Shown in pieces: positions 25,319-35,104 of a DNA stretch of 64,000 nt (position 1 is its first letter; each line of letters begins with the position of its first letter). Position numbers and translations under genes: made by a program. This DNA is from [Clostridium] citroniae WAL-17108 (GTDB lineage Bacteria; Bacillota; Clostridia; Lachnospirales; Lachnospiraceae): NCBI RefSeq assembly GCF_000233455.1, contig NZ_JH376420.1, positions 1,611,676-1,675,675 of the forward strand, read 5' to 3'. Under the pieces are notes generated by a model. The model saw only the letters and a list, made by a program, of their open reading frames with translations, was not told the DNA's origin and searched no databases.

Positions 25319-25554
25319 CACTTTTTTAATTTTTTTATTATCTTTTTAGTTTATTTATATTTAAATCCAATTAATTACAATTGTTTCCGTTTTAATACAA
25401 TTTTACCCTTGATTATTGTACTAATTGTTTAAATATTCTGATAATTTTAGAATAATCAAACGATTGCTCCCCCTTCCTGTGGCGGATTTCCGGTTTTTCG
25501 TAGACAGTGACTCCTTACGGCTTTTCTTAATGATCTTATTTCCGTTCTCAACAA

Positions 25555-25620
25555 CACAAAAATAAAATGAAAGCCGCCATTCCATTGTTTGGCAAAACAA
25601 AAACATGGAATGACGGCTTT
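25555..25620 (-). terminator. Terminator of the ribokinase-like gene
   Basis: AAAGCCG and CATTCCA (25570 onward) pair with TGGAATG and CGGCTTT (ending 25620). Read leftward it is followed by CATTTTATTTTTG. Confidence 0.85.
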
Positions 25621-25665
25621 TCAGATCACCTGTTTTCTTAATGTATTCTTCTGTGTACCCTTTAA

Positions 25666-26550
25666 TCAGAACCCGTCTACCTCATCCCTGGAAGGAATGG
25701 ATGGAGCTGCCCCCTGGCGTGAGACAGCGATCGCCGCTGCCTTTGCAGCCCATTCAAGAGCTGCAGCGGCATCCATGCCCTGCACCAGGCCTCCGATAAA
25801 AAATCCGGTAAAGGTATCCCCGGCAGCGGTGGTATCCGCCACCTCCACCTTATAGATCCCCTGCTTTAGCAGGCGTTCCCCGTCCCAGTAAAGGGAACCG
25901 TCACCTCCCAGGGTCAGGACGATCCTGGCTCCCGGAAACTTGGCGGACAGCTTTCTAAGGAGCGCTTCCCCCTCTCCCTGCTCATTGCATATATCCCCTG
26001 CCTCGATTTCATTTAACAGGAAATAGTCCACATATTCCAGTGGATATTCCCCTATCCTGTGATCCATGGGCGAGGGGTTTAATACGATCTTCATCTGTTT
26101 CTCATGGGCCTTTTCCATGATATAACCGATCTCGCTGATCTCATTCTGCAAAACCAGGTAATCCCCGGCCTCAAAGTGTTCCATGACTTCATCCACCATG
26201 GATTTTGTGATCTCCTGATTGGCGCCGCCGTAGAGAAGGATACAATTCCCTCCGTCTTTTGCCTTCTGGATAATGGCATGTCCGGTCTTACCTTCCAGCA
26301 CTGCGATCAGCTCCGTGTTAACACCGGCACTTTGAAGCTGCCGGATCAGGAAGTCCCCGTCTCCTGTTCCCACCGCGCCTGCATGCCAAACCTCAGCCCC
26401 GCTTTTGCTCAGGGCAATGGACTGGTTTAACCCTTTTCCTCCGGAAAATACATTCATGCTGTCTGACGACAATGTCTCCCCACCCCTTACAAAATGATCC
26501 ACACTGTAGGTATAGTCAATATTCAATGAGCCATAATTCAAAATCTTCAT
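25666..26550 (-). CDS. PfkB-family sugar kinase (ribokinase-like)
   Basis: A 294-residue kinase. NYGSLNIDYTYSVDHFVRGG and SGGKGLNQSIALSKSG form the sugar site. NPSPMD, the N-E-IEA motif (FLLNEIEAGDIC) and the DTTAAGDTFTGFF anion-hole/catalytic loop complete the PfkB pattern. Overall it looks most like ribokinase. Given the nearby uronate genes, a 2-keto-3-deoxygluconate kinase cannot be excluded. ATG 26550 follows a GGAGAAGGA site; the frame extends upstream without one. It is a single-gene transcript. Confidence 0.85.
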   Translation of the reverse strand: MKILNYGSLNIDYTYSVDHFVRGGETLSSDSMNVFSGGKGLNQSIALSKSGAEVWHAGAVGTGDGDFLIRQLQSAGVNTELIAVLEGKTGHAIIQKAKDGGNCILLYGGANQEITKSMVDEVMEHFEAGDYLVLQNEISEIGYIMEKAHEKQMKIVLNPSPMDHRIGEYPLEYVDYFLLNEIEAGDICNEQGEGEALLRKLSAKFPGARIVLTLGGDGSLYWDGERLLKQGIYKVEVADTTAAGDTFTGFFIGGLVQGMDAAAALEWAAKAAAIAVSRQGAAPSIPSRDEVDGF

Positions 26551-26661
26551 GTACGTTCCTTCTCCTTTTCTGCTTCTATATTGAGTATTGCACAGCATTA
26601 CATGCTATCCCATCTGATTATACGATATTTTATCCATTTACAAAAGATGTAGTTTAAAAAA

Positions 26662-27765
26662 TCATTCCGCGTCCAAGGGAGGCAGCATCTTTTCCACATC
26701 CTGTGGAATCCTGGTCAGATCCCTCTCCACGATCTGGTACACAATGGCATCCGGCAGATTCTCCTCCAGCATAGTATAGTCAAATGCCTGCCAGTGGTAA
26801 AAGTCCACATTTGCAAAATATCTGGGCAGTTTATCCATCAATGCGGTTCCAAATGAGTCCCTGATAACCGCGATCCGCCTTTTGTCCGGAGCTCCCGGGG
26901 TGGACATATGGAGTATGTTTTTATCCCCGTTCACATCCTCTGCATTGACTGTCAGCTCATCCCTGTAACCGGTCACCACCGCATTCTCTTCACTGCAGAA
27001 CCGTTCCGGCAAATGGAACAGGTTCACCAGATCCCCGGGAGTCCCCTGCTCATACGTTACGGTCACATCCTCAATGGGTACCGGCGTACCGCCCAGGGCT
27101 TCTATGATCATCTGCGTTCCCACGTATCCCCCTGCAAAATTCCAGTGGGTATCGGTCTTGTAGTACCAGGTATAGTCCCTGTTGGCATTAAAATATTCCC
27201 TGGGGTCCAGCACCGTGATACCGGAGTGTTCACGGAGATACTCTTCCAGCTGGGCCGGCCTGTTCCCCTCCCATACGCGGCCGTAGCAATCCGGCATGTA
27301 TTCCCTGTAAACGCCTTCTTTATTAGGCGGTATCATTACGATAAACGGGATCCCCCTGCTCTCATAATAATCTGCCGCCCGTATGATCTGATTCCCGATC
27401 CATGCAACATCATCCGGATAAAAGGGCTCCGTGCCCAGCGCATCGTACAGGCTCATGCCTCCTGCAAAAAAATACCAGCCGTCTTTTCCTCTGATCACAT
27501 CCTGGTTATCCGCATATCCGAACAGCTTTAAGTTCAGCACTGAATTGGCGCTGAGAAAGCGGTTTCTGAAAGCCGCATGGTCGTTGATGTAACTGTCCAC
27601 CGCTGAGGGAAATGTTTCATATGTATCCGCTTCAAACACAGGAAATTCCGCAAGGGTCCGGTTCTCCGTCCCCCCGCCATCCCCCTTGCCCCCGGCCAGC
27701 ATAAACAGCAGGTTGGGAAGGAGCACAAGCGCCCAGAATCCCCCGATCAAAATCTTTTTTATCAT
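26662..27765 (-). CDS. AlgX/AlgJ-like (DHHW) O-acetylation protein
   Basis: A 367-residue protein with an N-terminal membrane anchor (about 5-24) and an extracytoplasmic SGNH-like domain. The family motifs are ENRTLAEFP, YINDHAAFRNRF, DGWYFF, the signature YKTDTHWNFAGGY and IRDSFGTAL. AlgX/AlgJ relatives complete transfer of acetyl groups onto polysaccharide outside the membrane. It lies 21 bp after the MBOAT gene, the usual partner. The target glycan is unknown. Confidence 0.87.
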   Translation of the reverse strand: MIKKILIGGFWALVLLPNLLFMLAGGKGDGGGTENRTLAEFPVFEADTYETFPSAVDSYINDHAAFRNRFLSANSVLNLKLFGYADNQDVIRGKDGWYFFAGGMSLYDALGTEPFYPDDVAWIGNQIIRAADYYESRGIPFIVMIPPNKEGVYREYMPDCYGRVWEGNRPAQLEEYLREHSGITVLDPREYFNANRDYTWYYKTDTHWNFAGGYVGTQMIIEALGGTPVPIEDVTVTYEQGTPGDLVNLFHLPERFCSEENAVVTGYRDELTVNAEDVNGDKNILHMSTPGAPDKRRIAVIRDSFGTALMDKLPRYFANVDFYHWQAFDYTMLEENLPDAIVYQIVERDLTRIPQDVEKMLPPLDAE

Positions 27766-27786
27766 AAATGTACTCCCTTATGTATG

Positions 27787-29259
27787 TCAGAATCTGAAGT
27801 AGATAAACGCCTGATAGGTACTGCTGACCATGAGCATTGTACAGAGAAGGAGCAGGAATGCCATAACCGCCACATCCAATACCCCCATGCGCTCTTCATC
27901 AAACAGCCGCTTTTTAAGCCCAGGAAACAGATGCTGAACAGGACCGCAAAAGCATACTGCAAGTATCAGGAGGAAAATGATCCGATTGTCCATAAAAATA
28001 CGGAGATTCCACAGGCCTGCCTTTGGAATCAGCATGGCAGTGACCATGACCTTGGCCTGGTGAAGGTTCTGCACACGGAACAGCAGCCACCCGAAAGCTA
28101 CCACCACCAGTGCGTACACGTGGTTCAGCACCTTATATGGATTCTTATCCAAAAGCGTTCCGATCCACAGACGCTCCGCCACGATAAATATCCCGTAATA
28201 GATGCCCCAGCAGATAAAATTCATGCTGGCTCCATGCCACAGTCCCGTTGCAAGGAACACCACAAACAGATTGACGCAGGTCCTATTAAGGCCCTTGCGG
28301 TTGCCTCCCAGGGGAATGTAGAGATACTGCTTAAACCAGGTGGATAAGGATATATGCCACCGCCTCCAGAACTCACTGACAGAGGCGGACAGGTAGGGGA
28401 AATTAAAATTTTCCTGATAGGTAAAGCCAAACATACGCCCCAGTCCAATGGCCATATCCGAGTAACCGGAAAAATCATAATAAATCTGGAAACTGTATAG
28501 AGTGACTGTAAACCACACCATGGCCGTGCCCAGCTGCTCCAGGGGAAGTTCCCAGATCCGGTCCACCACCTGTCCAAACATATTGGCAAATATCATCTTT
28601 TTGGCAAGTCCGCAGACAAACCGCTTGATGCCGTAGGCGTGCATGGAAATGCTCTCCCTGCGGCCCGTGATCTGCGGTTCCAGTTCATTGTATCTTACAA
28701 TGGGACCTGAAAGGATCTGTGGAAACAGCGATATATAAAGGGCAAGCCTGAACATATTTTTCTGCACCGGCTTTACGCCCCGGTATATGTCGGCTATATA
28801 GGAAATGGCTTGGAAGGTATAAAAGGAAATGCCGATGGGCAAAGGAATGTTCCTGGGTGTAAATCCATCTTTTCCCGCAATGGTATAAACCAGTTCCAGG
28901 AAAAAATTAAAGTATTTGAAATACCCCAGCAGGCAGATGTTTGCTATGACGCAAACGGCCAGGGCCAGCTTTTTCCTGCCCAGCCTTTTCCTGTCCGGTT
29001 TCATTTCTCCCGGCCCTTTTTCATCGGATGCTTTCACACCTGGCCCTCTGTCAAGGCCCGCAATGACAAGGCCAAATACATAATTGACCAGAATGGATAA
29101 AAGCACCAGCACCACATAGCGGGGTTCCCCCCATGTATAGAATATCAGGCTGGCGATCAGCAGGATCGCATTTTTAAGTTTCCGCCCCGGCATCAGGTAA
29201 TAGATCAGGGCCAGAGCAGGAAGGAAAAACCATACAAAGGTAAGTGAGCTGAACAGCAT
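27787..29259 (-). CDS. MBOAT-family O-acyltransferase (AlgI-like)
   Basis: A 490-residue protein with about ten membrane segments. FSSLTFVWFFLPALALIYYL opens the family, LPIGISFYTFQAISYIADIY and FWRRWHISLSTWFKQYLYIP are the conserved core, and GLWHGASMNFICWG holds the catalytic His. AlgI/DltB-type proteins pass acyl groups across the membrane to a partner that modifies a cell-surface polymer. Here that partner is the DHHW protein encoded next. A charged insert at about 70-90 (ASDEKGPGEMKPDRKRLGRK) is longer than usual. Confidence 0.93.
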   Translation of the reverse strand: MLFSSLTFVWFFLPALALIYYLMPGRKLKNAILLIASLIFYTWGEPRYVVLVLLSILVNYVFGLVIAGLDRGPGVKASDEKGPGEMKPDRKRLGRKKLALAVCVIANICLLGYFKYFNFFLELVYTIAGKDGFTPRNIPLPIGISFYTFQAISYIADIYRGVKPVQKNMFRLALYISLFPQILSGPIVRYNELEPQITGRRESISMHAYGIKRFVCGLAKKMIFANMFGQVVDRIWELPLEQLGTAMVWFTVTLYSFQIYYDFSGYSDMAIGLGRMFGFTYQENFNFPYLSASVSEFWRRWHISLSTWFKQYLYIPLGGNRKGLNRTCVNLFVVFLATGLWHGASMNFICWGIYYGIFIVAERLWIGTLLDKNPYKVLNHVYALVVVAFGWLLFRVQNLHQAKVMVTAMLIPKAGLWNLRIFMDNRIIFLLILAVCFCGPVQHLFPGLKKRLFDEERMGVLDVAVMAFLLLLCTMLMVSSTYQAFIYFRF

Positions 29260-29298
29260 AGAGTAATGTTACCTTTCTTTTGCATCTTTTATTGGCAT

Positions 29299-30660
29299 CT
29301 AAATCATGGGCATTGCATCCTGTTTCGGAATCTTGCGGCGTATCTTGCGGAAGGTGATCATGTGGGCTGCCGCGGTGATGGCCCAGGACACCGGATATGA
29401 CAGGTATAGGACATCCAGGGAATGATATGCTGCAAATACAGTGAACACCCACAGCACACGGAATCCGCAGGCCCCTGTCAGTGAAACGAACATGGGAATA
29501 ATGGAGTAACCAAGGCCGCGCAGGCTTCCCACCATACAGTCCATGATGCCGCAGAGAAAATAGGTGGTGCAGATGATCCCCAGCCTCAGCATACCGTATC
29601 GCAGCACTTCCGGGTCAGAGGAATAGATCCCAAGCAGCATCCTGCCGCCCAGCACGGCCGTCAGCCCTAAGGACAGGCCAACTACGGTGACCACCCCCAG
29701 GCATATGTACATGATCTTATTGATCCTGCTGTATTTCCTGCCGCCCAGGTTCTGGCTGGTAAAGCTTAGATTGGTCTGGTACACCGCGTTCATGGCCGTA
29801 TACACAAACCCCTCTATATTGGAGGATGCTGTATTTCCCGCCATGGCAATGGAGCCAAAAGAATTGACCGAGGACTGGATCAGCACATTGGAAATGGAGA
29901 ATATGGCTCCCTGCATTCCTGCCGGAAGTCCGATCTTTATGATCCGCTTCAGCTTCTTGGGATGGATCCGCAGGTTCTTAAGGGACAGCTTCAAGGCTCC
30001 GGGCGCTTCCATCAGGCTCTTTAACACCAGCAGGGCCGATATATGCTCGGATATGACCGTGGCCCACGCCACACCGTCCACCCCCATGCCAAGGCCGATC
30101 ACAAAAAACAGGTTCAGAACCACGTTCACTATACCGGCCGCAAACAGGAAATAAAGAGGGCGCCTGGTATCCCCGATGGCTCTCAGGATCGCTGCGCCGA
30201 AGTTGTACAGCATCAGCACAGGCATTCCCAGAAAATAGATCCGCATATACAGCACGGACTGGCTCAGCACATCATCGGGAGTCCCCATCAGGTGCAGCAG
30301 AGGTTTGGCTGCCACCAGGCCTAAGACCACCAGGAACAGTCCGCTGAGGACACTTGTGGTAATGGCCGTATGGACCGTTTCGCTCATGTCCTTTTCCCTG
30401 CGGCCTCCATAGTACTTGGCCACCAGGACATTGACACCCACGGACAGGCCCACAAACACATTGATCAGCAGATTGATCAGGGCCGAGGTGGATCCCACTG
30501 CCGCCAGGGCACTGCTGCCTGCAAACCGTCCCACCACAATGATATCCGCTGCATTAAACAAAAGCTGCAGGATTCCTGACATCATTAAAGGCACGGAAAA
30601 TAAAAGGATCTTGCCCAAAAGCGGACCGTTGCACATGTCTATTTCATATGACTTTTTCAT
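29299..30660 (-). CDS. MATE-family efflux transporter
   Basis: A 453-residue protein with 12 predicted helices. MATE markers are PLMMSGILQLLFNAADIIVV, GRFAGSSALAAVGSTSALI, FGAAILRAIGDTRRPLYF and the second-half repeat IQSSVNSFGSIAMAGNTASS. MATE proteins export cationic drugs or metabolites using sodium or proton gradients. The specific substrate is not readable. It lies upstream of the O-acetylation genes in the same direction (39-bp gap), which may be only positional. Confidence 0.92.
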   Translation of the reverse strand: MKKSYEIDMCNGPLLGKILLFSVPLMMSGILQLLFNAADIIVVGRFAGSSALAAVGSTSALINLLINVFVGLSVGVNVLVAKYYGGRREKDMSETVHTAITTSVLSGLFLVVLGLVAAKPLLHLMGTPDDVLSQSVLYMRIYFLGMPVLMLYNFGAAILRAIGDTRRPLYFLFAAGIVNVVLNLFFVIGLGMGVDGVAWATVISEHISALLVLKSLMEAPGALKLSLKNLRIHPKKLKRIIKIGLPAGMQGAIFSISNVLIQSSVNSFGSIAMAGNTASSNIEGFVYTAMNAVYQTNLSFTSQNLGGRKYSRINKIMYICLGVVTVVGLSLGLTAVLGGRMLLGIYSSDPEVLRYGMLRLGIICTTYFLCGIMDCMVGSLRGLGYSIIPMFVSLTGACGFRVLWVFTVFAAYHSLDVLYLSYPVSWAITAAAHMITFRKIRRKIPKQDAMPMI

Positions 30661-30807
30661 CTCGCGTAAACTCCCTGTATACTCCTTTTTTCTGCTGTTT
30701 TCCGCAGTATCGGTACGTTCTTATCAGTTTAGCACAGGGGCTGTTTTTTTACAATGGTCTGAATCAACGAATTAAACGCTGTTTCAGATCTTTTTTGAGA
30801 ATTATTC

Positions 30808-30836
30808 TTGACTTTTCTTCCAATGTCACGTAAAAT
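30808..30836 (+). promoter_or_regulatory. Promoter of mntP
   Basis: TTGACT at 30808-30813, a 17-bp spacer and TAAAAT at 30831-30836, directly ahead of the riboswitch. Confidence 0.75.
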
Positions 30837-30837
30837 G

Positions 30838-30968
30838 TAGCAAGTGATAAGGGAGTAATTGGCATGCGCTGCATGTAATAAGGTCAACACGCTGATAGAT
30901 TCTATCTGGCTTTATTTTAAATAATGAGACTTATCTACGGCAAGAGAGCTGTAGATGGGTCTTTTTTT
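30838..30968 (+). promoter_or_regulatory. yybP-ykoY manganese riboswitch with terminator
   Basis: The conserved blocks are present in order: AAGGGAGTAATTGGCATGCG, GGTCAACACGCTGA, TCTGGCTTTA and AATGAGACTT. The terminal GAGAC strand overlaps an intrinsic terminator (30927-30968: AGAC..ATCTAC...GTAGAT..GTCT then TTTTTTT). Manganese binding would stabilise the aptamer and prevent the terminator, switching on the exporter gene that follows. Confidence 0.92.
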
Positions 30969-31011
30969 ATACGCCATTCCATATATTAAACCAATAACGG
31001 GAGGATCTGCT

Positions 31012-31578
31012 ATGTCATTAACCGAGTTATTCATCATTGCCGTGGGCCTGTCCATGGATGCATTTGCTGTTGCTGTCTGTAAGGGCCTGGCCATGCCCAG
31101 GATGAGCTGGAAGGGTGCGCTGATCGTGGGTCTGTACTTTGGAGGATTCCAGGCCGCCATGCCATTGTTGGGATACTTCCTGGGCTCTAAGTTCAGCATG
31201 GCTATCCGTGCCTACGACCACTGGGTGGCTTTCCTCCTTCTGGTCCTCATAGGCGCCGGCATGGTGAAGGAGTCCTTTGAAAAAGACGAGTCCTGCGCCA
31301 ACGCGTCCCTGGATGTGCGCGGCATGGTCCTTCTGGCCGTGGCCACCAGCATCGATGCTCTGGCCGTGGGAGTCACCTTCGCATTCCTGAACGTTGACAT
31401 TGTTCCTGCCGTGTCCTTTATCGGCGCTGTCACATTTACCCTGTCCATGGTGGGCGTAAAGGTTGGAAATGCCTTTGGCTGCAAATACAAATCCAGGGCG
31501 GAGCTGGCCGGAGGCGCCATTCTGATCCTTATGGGGCTTAAGATCCTGCTGGAACATTTGGGGCTGTTGGCATTTTAA
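31012..31578 (+). CDS. mntP: Manganese efflux pump MntP
   Basis: A 188-residue protein with six membrane helices that exports Mn2+ from the cytoplasm. It shows the two family repeats, [16 protein letters not shown] and [16 protein letters not shown], whose Asp residues lie in the membrane and are needed for transport. ATG 31012 follows GGGAGGA; an upstream in-frame start at 30955 falls inside the riboswitch terminator. Control by the manganese riboswitch upstream fits this role. Confidence 0.96.
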   Translation: MSLTELFIIAVGLSMDAFAVAVCKGLAMPRMSWKGALIVGLYFGGFQAAMPLLGYFLGSKFSMAIRAYDHWVAFLLLVLIGAGMVKESFEKDESCANASLDVRGMVLLAVATSIDALAVGVTFAFLNVDIVPAVSFIGAVTFTLSMVGVKVGNAFGCKYKSRAELAGGAILILMGLKILLEHLGLLAF

Positions 31579-31633
31579 AACATATCTGCACCACATATTT
31601 TCAGCACATATTCTCAGCACATATCTGCAATAA

Positions 31634-31679
31634 AAAAGCTGTATCCGGCACATCATACCTGCCGGGTACAGCTTTTTTC
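31634..31679. terminator. Bidirectional terminator between mntP and the cell-wall-repeat gene
   Basis: AAAAAAGCTGTA...CCGGCA pairs with TGCCGG..TACAGCTTTTTT, giving U-runs on both strands. Just before it, CACATAT/CAGCACATA is repeated three to four times (31581-31628). Confidence 0.9.
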
Positions 31680-31685
31680 ATGTTT

Positions 31686-32432
31686 TTAATCCACTCGTTT
31701 ACCGCTGGAATCCAGACGGAATCCGTCAATGGTACAGTCCGCGCGCATCACACCGCTGTCAGGGCTCAGGTAATATACATCTCCCTTATAATCCTGCCAT
31801 CCGGTCTTCATATATCCGTCTGCGCCGAAATAGTACCATTTTTCATTGATCAGGGCCCAGTTCGTGAGAACCTCGTCCTGATATTCATATTTCCATCCCC
31901 GGGTCTCTTTTTTCCATTTTCCCAAAAGGATGTTGCGGTATGCATTCATATCCTCCTCGGGAAACACGGAAAAATACATGGACGACCTGGCATCCCCATA
32001 ACAGAATTCCACCACATAACAGCGGTTTAGGTATTCATAGAGATTGCCTGCTGCCTTTTCCCGCTCCACGGTCTCCGGCCGGACAATGGGATAATGGGTT
32101 CCCTCCTTCAGGCCATAAACCGTGCATTCCAGATACTTTTGTGTCTCACCGTCATAGGTGAGAAGATAATAATTCATTGTCACGTCATCAAGATTGATGT
32201 CGTTTCTGTCTTTTGTAACCGTGAATGTATCACTTTCCGATGCCCTGTAGCCAAGCACATAGGTGGAATACCCATCATAGATGGATGTCCTTCTGCTGTT
32301 GATATCCATGTGCATGGATACAGGCACCTGTGGCTTTACGGCTGCTGCTTCCGAAACAAACACCGAGCCTATACTTAGGACAGCTGCAGCCACAAATGCT
32401 CCCAGCTGCCGTACCGGTCTGAAACCGCTCAT
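31686..32432 (-). CDS. Secreted protein with C-terminal cell-wall-binding repeats
   Basis: A 248-residue protein. The signal peptide is at about 1-32 (LGAFVAAAVLSIGSVFVSEA), an unassigned beta-rich domain at about 35-170, and choline/glucan-binding-type repeats at the C-terminus (TRGWKYEYQDEVLTNWALIN, KWYYFGADGYMKTGW, GDVYYLSPDSG). ATG 32432 is chosen for AGGAGGG 6 bases ahead; a longer frame would overlap tyrS. It probably sits on the cell surface. The repeats resemble those of the protein at 666-1175. Confidence 0.8.
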   Translation of the reverse strand: MSGFRPVRQLGAFVAAAVLSIGSVFVSEAAAVKPQVPVSMHMDINSRRTSIYDGYSTYVLGYRASESDTFTVTKDRNDINLDDVTMNYYLLTYDGETQKYLECTVYGLKEGTHYPIVRPETVEREKAAGNLYEYLNRCYVVEFCYGDARSSMYFSVFPEEDMNAYRNILLGKWKKETRGWKYEYQDEVLTNWALINEKWYYFGADGYMKTGWQDYKGDVYYLSPDSGVMRADCTIDGFRLDSSGKRVD

Positions 32433-32472
32433 CCGGCACCCTCCTCTCAATCTTCTGACTCCGCAGGACTTT

Positions 32473-33699
32473 TTATTTGGCAATGACCTTCATAAAATTC
32501 TTTTTGCCGCGCTTAAACACAAGGCCTTCGCCTGCAAACTGGTCCTTTGAGAAAACTGCCTTGATATCCTTTACAGCATTCCCATCCACGGATACACCGC
32601 CCTGTTCCACATTTCTTCTTGCCTCTGAACGTGAAGCACAAAGTCCTGACTTCTGAAGCACGCCCAGCACGTCAATGGCGCCATCGGTAAAGTCCTCATC
32701 TGTCAGCTGGTATGTGGGCATGTTAGCCGTGTTGCCGCCGGACTCAAACAGGGCTCTTGCCCCTTCCTGCGCCTTGGCTGCCTCTTCCTCACCATGCACC
32801 AGGCTGGTGAGTTCATATGCAAGGATCTCTTTGGCCTTATTCAGCTGGCTGCCTTCCCACCGGTCCATCTCATCAATCTGCTCAATCGGAAGGAATGTAA
32901 GCATACGCAGGCACTTGAGTACATCCGCATCCGCAATATTCCTCCAGTACTGGTAAAACTCAAAGGGAGATGTCTTATTGGGATCCAGCCAGACAGCGCC
33001 GGACTGGGTCTTGCCCATCTTTTTGCCCTCAGAGTTGAGCAGCAGCGTGATGGTCATGGCGTGGGCATCCTTGCCCAGCTTTCTGCGGATCAACTCCGTG
33101 CCGCCAAGCATGTTGCTCCACTGGTCATCACCGCCAAACTGCATATTGCAGCCATAGCGCTGGAACAGCTCATAGAAATCAAAGCTCTGCATGATCATGT
33201 AGTTGAATTCCAGGAAGCTTAATCCCTTCTCCATCCTCTGCTTATAGCACTCAGCCCTCAGCATGTTGTTGACGGAAAAATGGGGTCCCACTTCCCTGAG
33301 AAAATCAATGTAGTTAAGTTCTAACAGCCACTCCGCATTGTTGACCATCAGCGCCTTGCCTTCAGAGAAATCTATAAAACGGCTCATCTGTTTCTTAAAG
33401 CAGTCACAGTTGTGCTGGATGATCTCAGGAGTCATCATGGTACGCATGTCGGAACGTCCGGACGGATCTCCGATCATGCCGGTGCCTCCTCCGATCAGGG
33501 CGATCGGCTTGTTGCCTGCCATCTGCAGGCGCTTCATCAGGCACAGGGCCATAAAATGCCCTACATGGAGACTGTCAGCCGTTGGATCAAAGCCAATATA
33601 GAATACAGCCTTGCCTTCGTTTACCATTTTCTTAATTTCTTCTTCGTTTGTGACCTGGGCAATTAAGCCTCTGGCAACTAATTCTTCGTAAATCTGCAT
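32473..33699 (-). CDS. tyrS: Tyrosyl-tRNA synthetase
   Basis: A 408-residue class I synthetase. HVGHFMALCLMKRLQ is the HIGH motif, KKMGKTQSGAVWLDP holds the KMSKS equivalent (KMGKT), and GGDDQWSNM is the tyrosine pocket. The C-terminal S4 RNA-binding domain is visible as SRSEARRNVEQGGVSVDG. A tyrosine T-box leader lies upstream. It ends 40 bp before the start of the cell-wall-repeat gene. Confidence 0.97.
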   Translation of the reverse strand: MQIYEELVARGLIAQVTNEEEIKKMVNEGKAVFYIGFDPTADSLHVGHFMALCLMKRLQMAGNKPIALIGGGTGMIGDPSGRSDMRTMMTPEIIQHNCDCFKKQMSRFIDFSEGKALMVNNAEWLLELNYIDFLREVGPHFSVNNMLRAECYKQRMEKGLSFLEFNYMIMQSFDFYELFQRYGCNMQFGGDDQWSNMLGGTELIRRKLGKDAHAMTITLLLNSEGKKMGKTQSGAVWLDPNKTSPFEFYQYWRNIADADVLKCLRMLTFLPIEQIDEMDRWEGSQLNKAKEILAYELTSLVHGEEEAAKAQEGARALFESGGNTANMPTYQLTDEDFTDGAIDVLGVLQKSGLCASRSEARRNVEQGGVSVDGNAVKDIKAVFSKDQFAGEGLVFKRGKKNFMKVIAK

Positions 33700-33823
33700 G
33701 GTGTTTTCTCCTCTTCCTACTCTAAATATTTTATCATATTTCCTGTTTCATGCAAGGGCTTGATTCTTACGTTTTTCTATCAGGCAGCATTTCCCCGGGA
33801 GGGGGAGATGTTTTCCTGAGTAC

Positions 33824-34105
33824 TAAAAAAGCCCCGTCCTCTTGATTCAAAAGGACGAAGCCATGTGCTCCGTGTTACCACCTGATGTTTACAGACAGCT
33901 CACGCTGCCCGCCTCTTCGAGTACTGGAGTGCATGCCTCTCCTTTATACTCTAGCACGATAACGTGTGCAGGATCCGTCACAGCCTACTGGGCAGCCGCC
34001 GTTGGGTGTGAAGCTCTAAGATGTATTCATGACCTGCTTTCCATGCGCCTCTCATCACCCGGCTGCTTTCTGTATGCTTTTGCAGATCATTACTTGTTCC
34101 CGTCA
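33824..34105 (-). promoter_or_regulatory. Tyrosine T-box riboswitch of tyrS
   Basis: On the minus strand AGGTGGTAACACGG (33870-33884) is the T-box antiterminator sequence. Its UGGU can pair with the ACCA end of uncharged tRNA-Tyr. A terminator follows (CGTCCTTTTGAATCAAGAGGACGGGGCTTTTTT, ending about 33824, written here as a stem with its loop and U-run). The stem I region near 34030 has GAATACATC, offering UAC (Tyr) as specifier codon. Confidence 0.88.
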
Positions 34106-34161
34106 TAGCCAATTCATGAAATTATCCCCATTATAGACAGGCTTCCCTGTTTTGTCAAGCC

Positions 34162-35103
34162 CTAAATACCGTCTGTTATCCCTGCATCCGCCTTTTTTAG
34201 GGATTCGGGCCTCTGTGAAAATGTCAGCACAAACACAGCTCCCAGGATCAGGGCAAACCCAATAAAATCAGCAGGGGTAAAGGACGTGTTCAGCCAAAAC
34301 ACGGAAATAATGACCGCGGACACCGGCTCCACACTCCCCATAATGCTTCCCCGCAAAGGGCCTATAAGGCTGACCCCCTGCAAAAACAGACCAAAAGCCA
34401 GGGCTGTCCCCACCACGATCACGCCGGCCAGGGCGCCAACGGTTCCCATATCCCACACCGGCGCGCAGGTCCACGGACGCACGAATATTCCCATGGCAAT
34501 GCCGCCCATGAACATGCCGAATCCCAGTACCTGGTAGATATCATATTTGAGGATCAGACCGCCCGGTATCATGGTATAGATCATGGAGCTGACAGCGGCC
34601 AAAAGGCCCCAGAACAGCGCTTCCCCCGAGATATGGAAGGTGTGGATATCCCCATGGGTCCCTATGACAAAGGTGCCAAGGAGCGACAGCCCGATGGCCC
34701 CCAGCTCCAGGCCTTTGGGAAGGCGTTTTCCACGGATGCACACCACCAAAAGGATCAGTACCGGCGACAGGTACTGCAGCACCGTGGCGGTTCCCGCATT
34801 GGATGCCTGGATAGCCATAAAATACGTATACTGGCAGAAGGTGATGCCAAAAATAGCAAAGGCCAGAAGATGGAGTGCGTCCTGTTTTTTTCTGAATATA
34901 TTAAGATTCTCCCTTCCGTTCAGCTTAAATCCTGTCAGGATCAAAAGGATGCCTGCAAAGAAAAGGCGCACGGTCACCAGCCACGGTGCCTGTACCGCCT
35001 TCTGCTCAAATAAGAACTGGCCGCAGCATCCTGAAAAACCCCAGCATATGCCGCCTGCCAGCGCCATGATCGTCCCCATGGTCTGTCTGTTCCCTGTCTT
35101 CAT
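34162..35103 (-). CDS. EamA/DMT-family permease
   Basis: A 313-residue protein with ten predicted helices in two EamA repeats (about 8-140 and 160-295). ALAGGICWGFSGCCGQFLFE and GTALAFGLFLQGVSLIGPLR, with GSVEPVSAVIISVFWL, are typical of drug/metabolite exporters of this superfamily. The substrate is unknown. The exact start is uncertain, because AGGAGA lies 13 bases before the first ATG and a second ATG (MGTIMALAG) is possible. The leader is made of tandem repeats carrying GGGAGA. Confidence 0.85.
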   Translation of the reverse strand: MKTGNRQTMGTIMALAGGICWGFSGCCGQFLFEQKAVQAPWLVTVRLFFAGILLILTGFKLNGRENLNIFRKKQDALHLLAFAIFGITFCQYTYFMAIQASNAGTATVLQYLSPVLILLVVCIRGKRLPKGLELGAIGLSLLGTFVIGTHGDIHTFHISGEALFWGLLAAVSSMIYTMIPGGLILKYDIYQVLGFGMFMGGIAMGIFVRPWTCAPVWDMGTVGALAGVIVVGTALAFGLFLQGVSLIGPLRGSIMGSVEPVSAVIISVFWLNTSFTPADFIGFALILGAVFVLTFSQRPESLKKADAGITDGI

Positions 35104-35104
35104 A

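Larger units (their letters stand above)
24365..25665. other. 1.3-kb gene-free AT-rich stretch
   Basis: No frame longer than 65 codons has a ribosome site. GC is about 25-32% against roughly 50% around it. From 24630 to 25280 the + strand is dominated by T and C. It holds the candidate large noncoding RNA, its promoter, two hairpins (24471-24508 and 24521-24572), a GAAACAATTGTTTC palindrome at 24612-24625, and at its right end the terminator of the ribokinase-like gene. Confidence 0.7.

Noticed and set aside
25421..25606. A 61-codon minus-strand frame beside the candidate large RNA
   Set aside because: It begins inside the terminator of the ribokinase-like gene, lacks a ribosome site, and sits in AT-rich noncoding DNA.
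31200..31656. Extra genes antisense to mntP
   Set aside because: These frames are codon-shadow artefacts with no start signals. The mntP protein and riboswitch explain the region.
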